Shown piece by piece: positions 8,813 to 18,009 of a DNA stretch of 64,000 bases. The notes beneath the pieces were generated by a model that was not told the DNA's origin, searched no databases, and worked only from the letters and a program-made list of their open reading frames with translations. The first letter of the stretch is position 1. Each line of letters starts with the position of its first letter. The stretch lies in the NCBI RefSeq assembly GCF_024585265.1, contig NZ_CP036533.1, forward strand, positions 7,945,001 through 8,009,000, in the 5' to 3' direction. The translations under genes were made by a program, and so were the position numbers. The stretch comes from Bradyrhizobium sp. WBAH42. GTDB taxonomy: Bacteria; Pseudomonadota; Alphaproteobacteria; Rhizobiales; Xanthobacteraceae.

Positions 8813-9374
8813 CGGCTCCTCCCGTTTCCGGTTGGCCGGTGACTTTGGCTGGAAGATCGGGTCCCTTCGCTCCGCCCGTATTACCCGGCCTCATCACTAT
8901 TACGAACCCGTCCGCCCCTGCGTCGCGCATTGGTACTCTGCCCTCGACGGGTCCGCCGCCTTTGGGGTCTCCCTTGGCATCGCGACGCAGGTTCCCATGT
9001 TCCGCGCAAGAGCCTGCCATGGGGATCACGCCGCCTCTACACCGGTTGCCGCCCGGCCAATAGACAGGCTCTCGCCGCGCTTGATCCCAGGAGGTGGTAT
9101 CGCCCCTGGTTTCGACAACACCTGAACTGTACTTTCGATGCATCATCGGCGGTTTACTTGCGTTCGTCTTCCCGTGGCTCACCTGACAGGCTGATTGCCT
9201 GCCTTTTCCAGCAACGCTCACCACCTCAGCCATTGAGCTAAAGCAGCTTGTGGCGGTTTGGCCTCTGATCCTGCAATCCGAGTCCGAGGGGCCTTCCCTC
9301 ATCTCTTGCGCAGCAAGGCTGCTCGGAAGATGGTCTACATACTCAACCTCCTTCTTCGCGCCGTCACGGCGCAC

Positions 9375-10278
9375 ATACCACCGTGCAGCCGAAGGCGATC
9401 ACCTTCCCGACCGATGCCAAGCTCTTGCACGCGGCGATCAAGGGACTCAACCGTCTGGCGAGGAAGCACGGGGTCAAGCTGCGGCAGTCCTATCTGCGCA
9501 TTGCCAAAACCGCGACAATGATGGCGGGACGCTACGGCCATGCCAAGCAATTCAAGCGGCATCAGCGGCAGTTGCGCATCCTGCGCAGCCGACTGGGCCG
9601 GATCATCCGCGATTCCGCCGCAAGATCGAAGGTCAGGCTGTGCTTGAGAACACGTTCGCCCTCCCGCTCAGCCGGGCCTCGCAGATCCGCTCGCAGCAGC
9701 AGCGCCAGCGCGGCTTCAAGCTTTATTCCTTCCACGCCCCGGAGGTGGAGTGCATCGGCAAGGGCAAAGCAGCCGCGCCTTACGAGTTCGGCGTCAAAGC
9801 CTCCATCGTCACCAACAACCGCCGTTCTCCCGGGGGCCTGTTCGTGCTGCACGCCAGGGGGCTACCCGATAACCCGTACGACGGTCACACCTTGCGGGAC
9901 GTCATCGACCGCACCGAGACACTCACCGGCTGCGCGATCGAGCGGGCCTATGTCGACAAGGGATACCGCGGCCACGACGCACAAAATCCCCGACGGATCT
10001 TCATCTCCGGCCAGAAGCGCGGCGTCTTCGGTGTCATCAAGCGCGAGCTGCGCCGCCGCTCCGCCATCGAACCCATCATCGGACACCTGAAGGCCGATGG
10101 TCACCTCGGCCGCTGCTACCTCAAAGGCCGCGCCGGCGATGCGGCTAACGTCATCCTCTCAGCCGTCGGCCACAACTTCCGCCGCATCCTCGCCTGGCTC
10201 AGAGAACTCTTGTGCCTCATCCTGCTCCAGCTATGGCGCACGTTCGGCCGTCCCGCCCCGCTCAATTCGCCTTCTTAA
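9375..10278 (+). pseudogene. IS5-family transposase, C-terminal part, frameshifted
   Basis: This is the downstream half of the transposase begun at 7053. It carries DTTVQPKA, where the first catalytic Asp lies, and later AIERAYVDKGYRGHDA and KRELRRRSAIEPIIGHLK, which include the second Asp and the Glu of the DDE triad. A one-base deletion at about 9612 (after GRIIRD) separates the two halves into different frames. The gene is thus inactivated twice, by the intron and by this shift. Confidence 0.88.
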
Positions 10279-10582
10279 CGGACGACGATCGAGCAACGTG
10301 CCTTCCGTCAGCGTCGAGCCTTGCAACCGCTTCACGAGAGCGCGCGGTTTCGTCGCGCACTGAGCAGAAAATGACTGTTGCAAGCGTCTAAGTTGTATGC
10401 AACCGTAGGCTTGGGCCTCAGAAACCCAAGATAGCATCAGTGGCCATCAATGGGCCAGCGTATAAAGCCCCGTTCGGTGAGACGGTGCGCCCATGTCGAA
10501 GGGGCGCCCCAAAAGCACATTGGCCGTTCAGGATTACGGTTTCTGCTCCCCGCGCGCACTGACAGTTCAGGGGCCGGTCATC
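10279..10582 (+). other. No gene seen: IS5 right flank and leader of HlyD-like gene
   Basis: About 300 bases with only short frames. The IS5 right end should lie here but was not located. The second half precedes the HlyD-like gene; an alternative upstream start for that gene at 10493 would use part of it. No promoter motif stands out. Confidence 0.4.
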
Positions 10583-11966
10583 ATGAATCAGGCACAGCAG
10601 AAACCCTTTCCTGACGATCATACGTCCGTCAGCAAGGACGAGGAATCGGGCGCACGAGGGTTGCGGCGCCAGGATCGGTTGCAGCCGGCGCACGACGAGC
10701 CGGTCAGCGAGCCCGTCAGCGACAGCGCTCCCCATCCCGAAACGCCCCGAGGCTCCGGCCGATGGGTTCGCCGCCTGCTCAAGGTCGTCATCGGCCTTGC
10801 CATCGTCGCCGTGTTCGGATGGCTGCCGTTGAAGGCGGTGCTGCAGACCTCGAGTGTGGAGGCGGTGGTCAACGCCAGGATCGTGACCTTGCGGTCACCG
10901 ATCGACTGGACCGTGAGTGCGAAGCCGCAGGGCTCCGCGCAACTCAGCGTCGTTCATGAGGGCGATACGATCCTTCATGTCGTCAACGCACGCGGCGATC
11001 GAGTGCGGCTCGATAACCTCCGGCGGCAGATGTCGCGGCTGGAGAACGAACGCCCAAGCCTGGCCGCCAAGCTCGCGGCTGCCGAGACCGCGCAACAGGA
11101 CCTGGCCCGCCAGGCGGGCCAGTTCCGCGATGGCCGCATCCTTCAGCTCGAGGCGCGCATCGCCGAAATCCAGTCGGCGATCGAGGCCGCGGCCGCGCGA
11201 CGGGAGGAGGCAGTGGCCGCCGTCGAGCGGGCCTCGTCACTGATCAAATCGGGCAGCGTCTCGACGGTCGAAATGGCCCGCCTGACGCGCGAGCAGGCGA
11301 TCGCCCAGCAGACCGAGATCGGTGCCCGCCGCCGGCTCGATGCCGCCAAGGTTGAGCTCACCGCTGTCAGGAGCGGCACCTATCTCGGCGACAGCTACAA
11401 CGACCGGCCGAGCTCCGCTCAACGCGAAGAGGAGATGCGACAGCGCGCCAGCGATCTGCGCGCCGATCTGGCACATGCTGATGCCGAGATCGACTCGCTG
11501 ACCCACGAGATCGCCGTCCTCGCTGACCCACGAGATCGCCGTCGAGCAGCTGCATTACGTCAACCGGGCGGAAGCCGACATCAAGGCGCCGGTCGCCGGG
11601 CGTATCTGGGAGATGATGACGTCGCCGGGCGAGGATGTCCGGGCCGGGCAGCCCTTGCTCAAGCTGCTCGATTGCAGCGGCGCCGTGGTCACCGCCAACG
11701 TCACCGAAGGCGTCTACAACCGCCTCCGGCTCGGCGAGCAGGCGAGCTTCGAGCCGAATGACGGCAGTGCGGCGGTCCATGGTGAGATCGTCAATCTCAC
11801 CGGCGCATCGGGCGCGCCCGCGAACCTTGCGATCAATCCGGATGCGTTGAACAAAGAACCGTATCGTGTGACGGTCTCGATGCCGGCGCTCGACAGCACG
11901 GGCAAGGAATGCGCGGTCGGCCGCACCGGGCGGGTAGTGTTCAACGGGGACGCGGCAAAGTCATGA
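10583..11966 (+). pseudogene. HlyD/EmrA-type membrane-fusion protein, broken by 25-bp duplication
   Basis: The protein has a cytoplasmic N-terminus, one membrane segment (VVIGLAIVAVFGWLPLKAV), a half-lipoyl domain, a long coiled coil and the motif YNDRPSSAQR. The second lipoyl half (IKAPVAGRIWEMMTSPGEDV) and C-terminal barrel are in another frame. The switch is caused by a perfect 25-bp tandem duplication at 11494-11543; deleting one copy gives a single open frame. I prefer ATG 10583 over 10493 because AGGGG precedes it. The stop overlaps the glycosyltransferase start (ATGA), so the two were translationally coupled. The paralogue at 49167-50372 is intact. Confidence 0.88.
11494..11543 (+). 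repeat. Perfect 25-bp tandem duplication
   Basis: Two identical 25-bp units lie at 11494-11518 and 11519-11543, each beginning CTCGCTGACCC and ending CGCCGTC. Since 25 is not a multiple of three, the second copy shifts the frame of the membrane-fusion gene. Confidence 0.97.
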
Positions 11967-13909
11967 TGGCGGCCTTTGCGCCCGGGCTGGTCGCCTTTGG
12001 CGCCTGCCTTGCGATCCTGCCGCTGCTCCGGCGCGAGCACACGCTGGCCCGCGTCATGATGACCGGCCTGTCGTTCGTGCTGCTGCTCCACTACTTCGTC
12101 TGGCGGGTGACCCAGACCTTGCCGCCTCCGGGTTTCACCGCCGACGCGCTGGTCGGCTTTCCCTTTGTGGTGGCCGAGGCGGCCTCGATGATCGCGGTGT
12201 GCCTGTCATTGCTGTTCCTCTCCAGGACCATCGATCGCTCGCCCGAGGTCAATGCGATCCTTCGCCGATCCAGGGCGTCGACAGATGCGCCGCTCGTCGA
12301 CGTCTTCATCTGCACCTACAATGAGGAGAAGGCGATCCTGGAACGCACCATCATCGGCGCGACGGGACTGAACTATCCCAATTACCGCGTCTGGGTGCTC
12401 GACGATGGGCGGCGGCTCTGGCTGCGCCGGCTCGCCCAGGAGCTCGGCTGCAACTATCTGACCCGTCCGGACAACCGCCACGCCAAGGCCGGCAACATCA
12501 ATCATGCGCTCCGGCACGTATCCACCCTGCCGGAGAGGCCGGAGTTCATCTCGATCCTCGATGCCGACTTCGTCCCGATGCCGGACTTCCTGACCCGGGC
12601 GATCAGCCTGATGCAGGACGGCAGCGTCGGCGTCGTGCAGACGCCGCAGCACTTCATCAACCCGGATCCGATCCAGACCAACCTCGCCGCGACCGACGTC
12701 TGGCCCGACGAGCAGCGCTTCTTCTTCGATATCCTGATGCCGGCCAAGGATGCTTGGGGCACCGCATTCTGCTGCGGCACCTCATCGCTGATCCGCTTCT
12801 CCGGCCTGATGCAGATCGGCGGCTTCCCGACCGATTCGGTGACGGAAGACTATCTCGTCACGCTGCGGCTGAAGGAGAAGGGGCTGCGCACGGTCTATCT
12901 CAACGAGCGCCTGACCATCGGCCTCGCGCCGGAGGGACTGAAGGAATACATCACCCAGCGCGGGAGGTGGTGCCTCGGCTTCATGCAGATCTTCAGAGGC
13001 CGCAGCGGGCCGTTCTCGCGGCAATCCAGGCTCGCCTTCATCGACCGGCTGTCGCTGATCGATGCCTTCATGAGCTGGTCGGCGGTCTACGGCACCAAGG
13101 TGTTCGGCCTGGTGGCGCCCTGGCTTTATCTGCTGTTCGGGATCAAGGCGGTCCATGCCGATCTGTTCGAGCTGCTGAAATATTTCATGCCGTTCTATGT
13201 CTGGCACGCCTTCACGATGGCCTGGATATCGCGTGGCCGCTCGCTTGCGATCATGACCGACGTCTCGCAATACATCGCGGCGCCGGCGGTCCTGAAGGCG
13301 GTCGTGACCGGCCTCGCCAAGCCGCAGGGCCACAAGTTCAAGGTGACCGCCAAGGGCGGCGACCGCAACCTCCGCTTCATCGAGTGGCCGCTGCTGCGGC
13401 TCTATGGCGGTGCCTTGCTGATCACGCTGGTGGGGATCGCCTACGCCTTCATCCTGCACCTGCGCGGCGAAAACATCGCCTATGGCGGGCTGGCGCTGGC
13501 CTGGAGCCTGTACAATTGCGTTGTGCTCGCGATCGTGTGCTTCATCTGCATCGAGCAGCCGCGGCGCCGCAAGGCCGAGCGTTTCGAGCGCGACGAGCCG
13601 ATCCTGATCCACGAAGGCGCCGAGCCACGGCTGGTGCGGATGGCTGACATCTCGATCTCGGGCGCGCGCTTCATCGATCCTGCGCCGCCCGCAATCGGCG
13701 CCGCGATCAAATGCAATGTCTACGGCCAGAGCGTGACCGCGACCGTGGTCCGCCGCACCCGCGACGGCTTCGGCGTCCGCTTCGAGGATGCGGTCGCGAC
13801 CCGGGTCAACGTCGTGCGCGCCTTCTATGCCGGCGAATATGTCCGCGCCTTCAGCGGCGTGCGCGCCGCGCCGGTCGGCAAGGCCCTGCTGATGCGGTTG
13901 TTCGGCTGA
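11963..13909 (+). CDS. Family 2 glycosyltransferase with C-terminal PilZ domain (BcsA/BgsA-like)
   Basis: This inner-membrane processive beta-glycan synthase has 648 residues. N-terminal membrane helices precede a GT2 core with DDG (147-149), DAD (200-202), TED (294-296) and QRGRW (332-336), and further membrane helices follow. The C-terminus (about 535-620) is a PilZ domain with an Arg-rich RRRKAER entry and D-I-S-I-S-G, matching the c-di-GMP-binding (D/N)xSxxG motif. The start at 11963 overlaps the stop of the membrane-fusion gene. The two-gene plan without bcsB or bcsC resembles the rhizobial mixed-linkage glucan synthase BgsBA or curdlan-type synthases; the product is inferred. Because its partner is broken, export may not work. 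Confidence 0.9.
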   Translation: MMAAFAPGLVAFGACLAILPLLRREHTLARVMMTGLSFVLLLHYFVWRVTQTLPPPGFTADALVGFPFVVAEAASMIAVCLSLLFLSRTIDRSPEVNAILRRSRASTDAPLVDVFICTYNEEKAILERTIIGATGLNYPNYRVWVLDDGRRLWLRRLAQELGCNYLTRPDNRHAKAGNINHALRHVSTLPERPEFISILDADFVPMPDFLTRAISLMQDGSVGVVQTPQHFINPDPIQTNLAATDVWPDEQRFFFDILMPAKDAWGTAFCCGTSSLIRFSGLMQIGGFPTDSVTEDYLVTLRLKEKGLRTVYLNERLTIGLAPEGLKEYITQRGRWCLGFMQIFRGRSGPFSRQSRLAFIDRLSLIDAFMSWSAVYGTKVFGLVAPWLYLLFGIKAVHADLFELLKYFMPFYVWHAFTMAWISRGRSLAIMTDVSQYIAAPAVLKAVVTGLAKPQGHKFKVTAKGGDRNLRFIEWPLLRLYGGALLITLVGIAYAFILHLRGENIAYGGLALAWSLYNCVVLAIVCFICIEQPRRRKAERFERDEPILIHEGAEPRLVRMADISISGARFIDPAPPAIGAAIKCNVYGQSVTATVVRRTRDGFGVRFEDAVATRVNVVRAFYAGEYVRAFSGVRAAPVGKALLMRLFG

Positions 13910-13968
13910 CGACGAGCGGCGACAAGCCTGAGTGGCGGCGCAGTCTCTCACCGTCATGCAGCCTCTCA

Positions 13969-14137
13969 CCGTCATCCCCGCGCAAAGGCTCCGCCTTTGT
14001 CGCTGGAGGAGCGCGCTCTTTCGCGCGTCTCGAAGGATGCACGGCCCGGATATGTCCGCGGGTTGGGTTCTCACGCGGCGCGAGCCTGGCCATCGATTCT
14101 TCGAGACGACCGCCGTGCGGCTTCCTCGGGATGACGG
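13969..14137. repeat. Intergenic repeat bounded by inverted CCGTCATCCC
   Basis: The segment begins CCGTCATCCCC (13969) and ends GGGATGACGG (14137), a near-perfect inverted terminal repeat. The inside shows arms such as TCGAAGGATGCACGG and CCGTGCGGCTTCC. Just before it, TCTCACCGTCAT is repeated 19 bases apart. The form fits the intergenic palindromic elements common in Bradyrhizobium genomes; copy number cannot be judged from this window. Confidence 0.55.
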
Positions 14138-14159
14138 GTCGTGCATGCTCCGCTTTAAC

Positions 14160-14588
14160 CTACGCCGCCGGCTTCGCGGCCTGGTCCTCGCTCGCGGGCA
14201 GATGCAGCGGCGCGCTCTTGATCGCGGCCTGCCGGGTCGGCGCCGTGATCTGGGCGCCGAGCAGGTCGGTGACATAGAACACGTCGCGGGCGCGTTCGCC
14301 GAAGGTCGCGACATGGCCGAGGCGATATTGAGGTTGAGCTTCGAGATCGCGGTGGTGAGCTGATAGAGCAGGTCGGGGCGGTCGAGGCCAGAGACCTCCA
14401 TCACGCTGTAGCGGTCGGACCACTGGTTACTGATGGTCACGTCGGGCTCGACGATGAACGGCCGCGCCTTGCTGCGCACCGCGCGCTCCGCAACCGCCTC
14501 GGGCAGCCGCAGCTTGCCTTCCAGCACCTGCTCGATCATCTCGCCGATCCGCGTCGCGCGGCGGCCTTCGTCATCGTCGCGATCGGCG
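14160..14588 (-). pseudogene. glnD: PII uridylyltransferase GlnD, C-terminal ACT-domain fragment
   Basis: The minus strand encodes IEQVLEGKLRLPEAVAERA, then the ACT-domain segment MEVSGLDRPDLLYQLTTAIS, and in a second frame HVATFGERARDVFYVTDLLG to the C-terminus. A one-base shift near 14315 separates the two parts. Roughly 800 residues, including the nucleotidyltransferase and HD domains, are missing, so this is a tail fragment only. It abuts htpG at about 14588. An intact glnD must be elsewhere if the cell regulates nitrogen normally. Confidence 0.85.
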
Positions 14589-15900
14589 CTGAAGGTCCGT
14601 ATTCATTCCGAATAAGCCGGCGAATACGCTGACGATCGCCCACAACGGCGTCGGCATGGAGCGGCAGGAGCTGGTCGACCATCTCGGTACGATCGCCCGC
14701 TCCGGCACACAGGCGTTCGTGTCGAAGCTGAAGGAGGCCAAGGACGGCCTAGGCCTGATCGGTCAGTTCGGTGTTGGCTTCTTTCTGCCTTCATGGTCGC
14801 CGAGAAGATCGTCGTGATCAGCCGCCGCGCCGGCGAGAGTGACGTCTGGACCTGGACGTCCTCCGGCGGCTCCGGATTCGAGATCGCCCGTGCCAGCGAC
14901 GAGGACGCAGCGCGCGTGGCGCGCGGCACCGAAATCGTGCTGCACCTGAAGGACGACGCGAAGAAGTATCTCGAGACTTACGAGATCGAGCGCATCGTTG
15001 GTGCCTATTCCGACAACATCCTGTTTCCCATCGAGCTCGTGCCCGGTGAGGGCGAGCCGCGCCAGATCAATTCGGCAAGCGCTGTGGCAGCGCTCGAAGT
15101 CCGAGCTGACGGCAGACGACTACAAAAAGGCCTATCAGCAGATCGCTTCCGCCTTCGGCGACCTCGCGATCATGCTGCACTACCGCGCCGAGGGCAGCCA
15201 CTCCTACGCCGTGTTGCTGTTCGCACCGTCGACGAAGCCATTCGACCTGTTCGAGCCGAATCGCAAGGGCCGCGTCAAACTCTACGTCCGCCGCGTCTCC
15301 ATCACCGATGATGCCGATCTGCTGCCGGGTTACCTCCGCTTCATCCGGGGCGTCGTCGACAGCGAGGATCTCCCGCTCAACATCTCCCGCGAGATGCTCC
15401 AGAACAATCCGCAGCTCGCGCAGATCCGCAAAGCCGTGGCGACCCGCGTCCTGTCCGAGCTCGAAAGCCTCGCCGAGAAGGACCCGGAGAATTTTGCCAA
15501 GATCTGGGATGCTTTTGGCGCGGTGCTGAAAGAAGGCATCTACGAGGATTTCGAGCGTCGCGAAAAGCTGCTGGCGCTGTCGCGCTTCACCACCACGTCA
15601 GGCGAGAAGCGCTCGCTCAAGCAGATTATCGCCGATTTCAAGCCGAACCAGACCGAGATCTATTATCTCGTCGGTGACAGCATCGAGCGACTGAAATCCA
15701 ATCCGCGGCTGGAGGCCGCCACCGCGCGCGGCATCGAGGTGCTGTTGCTGTCCGATCCCGTCGACGCGTTCTGGCCTCGATGCCGTCGGAGTTCGAGGGC
15801 AAGCCGCTGAAGTCCTTGAGTGGGCGACCTCAATCTCGACCTGATCCCGCGCGTCGACGAAACGGACGAGGCGAAGGAGGACGAGACGGCCGCCGCCGGG
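14589..15900 (+). pseudogene. htpG: Chaperone HtpG (Hsp90), truncated and frameshifted
   Basis: The homology starts at LKVRIHSE, a few dozen residues into HtpG, directly after the glnD fragment. The ATP-binding GHKL motifs follow in pieces: NGVGM, then [10 protein letters not shown], with shifts near 14613, 14790 and 15080. A long intact stretch covers the middle domain ([20 protein letters not shown]) up to [11 protein letters not shown], where another shift occurs at about 15770. The last part ([13 protein letters not shown]) ends near 15900 at a junction with repC. The N-terminal strand, some ATP-site residues and the dimerisation domain are missing, so it is non-functional. Confidence 0.88.
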
Positions 15901-15904
15901 CATG

Positions 15905-16815
15905 CGCTCAGGACCATTCCCAATGGATACGAACCCTCGGCGAGTCGCGATGGTTGAGGTTTAGGCTCAGCTCCCGCCGCCCTGCCTTCTTGAAGGCTAG
16001 GTTCAAGATCGATTAAGGGATCCGTATTTGAATTCTCTATGTGGCGCTCAGAATGGGACTCATTGGCGCTCGGATTCTTGGATTTGAAGATTGAGGACGT
16101 CGTCTGCAAGTTGCGACAGCTCATCGGCAATCGGCTCGAGCTCCTGACGCGTCGCGGTACGCGGAATCTGAGCGACCATTGCGCGGAAGGCGGCATGCAC
16201 CTCCTGCCAATCGGCAGGCCCCTGCCCGGCCCTTCGCGTTGGAACGCCTTCCTCGATGCCAGTTGCAATCATCTTCGCGATGTCGCGCCGGCACAGCGTG
16301 ATCCGCTCACGCACAAGCTTGAGCGCGCGGGCTTCGGCTTCGATGTCGGCCGCCAGGCTCTCGAACTCTTCCGAGCGCATGACGAGCGGCGACAGATCGA
16401 AGCCGAAGGCGAGCTCGATTTCGCCGGCCTCGTCCTTGCGCGCATACCGCTTGCCATTTGGGCTGTCGCAGCGAACGATCAGTCCCGCGTCAACCAGGAC
16501 AGCGAGATGACGCCGCAGCGTCGACGCCGGCATGCCCTGCGGCCGCCGACTGAGCTGATGGTTTGACAGGAAGACGATCAGATCACCCTCTCCTGTGAGC
16601 GCGGTCTCAGGATGGAAGGTCAGGAGCGCGTTTAACACCGAGAGAGCCCGCTCCGACACGCCAAGGCGCGGCCGTGCCGTGCAGATGGCGCGAAAAATCT
16701 TCCATTTGTGCACGATCTTTTGGGAAGGGCGTTCGGTTGCGACCATTTGGCTTGCCACATGGGCAAGCGTCAACGATCACCGCCCAAAAGGCGTCGTTGG
16801 AGAGTGTGACTGCAT
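15905..16815 (-). pseudogene. repC: Plasmid replication initiator RepC, truncated, with early stop
   Basis: The gene would start at ATG 16815 (MQSHSPTTPFGR), but codon 13 is TGA. It then continues in frame (LTLAHVASQMV, HQLSRRPQGMPASTLRRHLAVLVDAGLIVR) through the RepC DNA-binding domain. After QIQESERQ near 16060 the frame shifts and homology continues as SNTDPLIDLEPSLQEGRAA to about 15905, where htpG begins. Normal RepC is about 400 residues; the C-terminal third is absent. This is a fossil of a repABC replicon. Confidence 0.88.
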
Positions 16816-17429
16816 GTCTTTGCCTCAGCTGGGCAAGGTTTCGAGGCCTCCGCGCGATCGATCGACAACCCGCCTTGTACGATAGATCGGCTATGCCCGG
16901 CACCCTCGATATGCATCGCGAACGAGGCGCGCTCAATGAAGCTCAAGTCTTCGCGCGGCGCGTTCTCGAGTCCTTGCGCCACGACAAGCGCTTCATCTGA
17001 TAGCGATCGCACGATCGCTTTGACGAGAATCCCCAATTCCCGCGTAGCGCGGACGCGGCGATGACCATAGGCGCTCTGGTAGCCCCCCTTTTACTTCAGG
17101 ATGCTCCCGAACGATAATGGGCACTTCTTGGCCGCGCTGTGAGATCGACTGCTTAAGTGCATCGAACGAGCTATCATCCTGGTCGCGAAACCGGTCGGCC
17201 AGCGGTGACGGATCAAGAAGCGAGGGGTCGATTTCAAGGATCACCGCCCCGGAGGCAATCCTTTCGCGCAGCTCCTCGTTCTCTTTCTCGACTCCGGAAA
17301 AAGTGTCTTTCAGCGAGCGGACTGAGCCTGGGAGACCCGCGGCAAGGCACCGGGCATGTTGTCAGCTGACAACGCAGGTGACTGCGGGGCCGTGAAAAGG
17401 CTCTTGATGGTGTCAGTACGTTTGCTCAT
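16816..17429 (-). pseudogene. repB: Plasmid partitioning protein RepB (ParB-like), frameshifted, C-terminus deleted
   Basis: The start ATG at 17429 overlaps the end of repA by 17 bases, the usual repABC layout. The N-terminus reads MSKRTDTIKSLFTAPQSPAL. Frame shifts near 17330 and 17060 separate it from the ParB/Srx block (FDALKQSISQRGQEVPIIVREH) and from AIVRSLSDEALVVAQGLENA. The homology stops soon after FIERASFAMHIEGAG, only about 60 bases before the repC start. The C-terminal half of RepB and the repB-repC intergenic region that normally encodes the antisense incompatibility RNA are therefore missing. Confidence 0.85.
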
Positions 17430-18004
17430 CGACCCCACACATTCTTAAGAAGTTGCGCGATTTCAGCATTGACCGTGTCGACCGAATTCCAATGCCCTCT
17501 CGCCCTATGGCGCCGCGCTCCAGCTCATACAGTGATTGCTTGGTGAGACCGGCATTGGCTATCGCGGTCGATTTCCACACCGTGGCCTGGAGCACATCCG
17601 ATCCAAACAGGGTCCGAAGGAGGGCCACGATTTGAGCTTCGGGCAGGTCATCGGGATCGTGACGCGTGATGACATACCGGATGAAATCGTGCTTGAGTCG
17701 CCCGCCAGCTTCCTCAATGACGGACAGGAGGTCCGACGTCATGAGGAGAAACTGGCTCATGGATGCAACAGCGACCATCTGAGGATGTATGGTCACGAGC
17801 ATCGCGGTCGCCGCGTTTAGCGCGCCCATGGTCAAGTAACCAAGTTGGGGTGGGCAGTCGATGACGACGACGTCATAATCGTCGGCGACCTGGTTCGATA
17901 GCGCTGGCGACGCGGCGAAAGAATAGGTCTTCGCCCGCGTTCACGCCGCTCGACCATTGCTCGGGGCGTGGTGTGCTCGAACTCCATAATCTCAAGATTG
18001 CCTG
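17413..18004 (-). pseudogene. repA: Plasmid partitioning ATPase RepA (ParA-like), C-terminal fragment
   Basis: The last 140 residues are intact (ALNAATAMLVTIHPQMVAVASM to the C-terminus). Upstream, EFEHTTPRAMVERRE and the Walker-B-like VIDCPPQ region are in other frames, with shifts near 17840 and 17890. The Walker A half of the ATPase is missing because homology to a TonB-dependent receptor begins at about 18005. Gene order and orientation (A-B-C) are those of a repABC operon. Confidence 0.87.
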
Positions 18005-18009
18005 AGTTA

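Larger units (their letters stand above)
7495..9374 (-). mobile_element. Group II intron inserted in IS5 transposase (copy 2)
   Basis: The intron reads on the minus strand. Its 5' end is GTGCGCC starting at 9374 and its 3' end is CTACTCGAC ending at 7495, with a terminal AY dinucleotide. Removing 7495-9374 restores the IS5 transposase frame without gain or loss, which fixes both boundaries. The 562 bases between the 5' end and the RT start correspond to RNA domains I-IV, and domain V lies next to the RT stop. Length is 1880 nt, normal for a bacterial ORF-containing intron. Confidence 0.92.

Noticed and set aside
8805..9374. 189-codon minus-strand frame at the start of the second intron
   Set aside because: It covers RNA domains I-IV of the group II intron; the translation has no motif and begins at the intron GTGCGCC end.
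12782..14539. 585-codon open frame on the minus strand
   Set aside because: Most of it is antisense to the glycosyltransferase gene and has the low-complexity composition of a GC-rich shadow; only its first 80 codons are real, as part of the glnD fragment.
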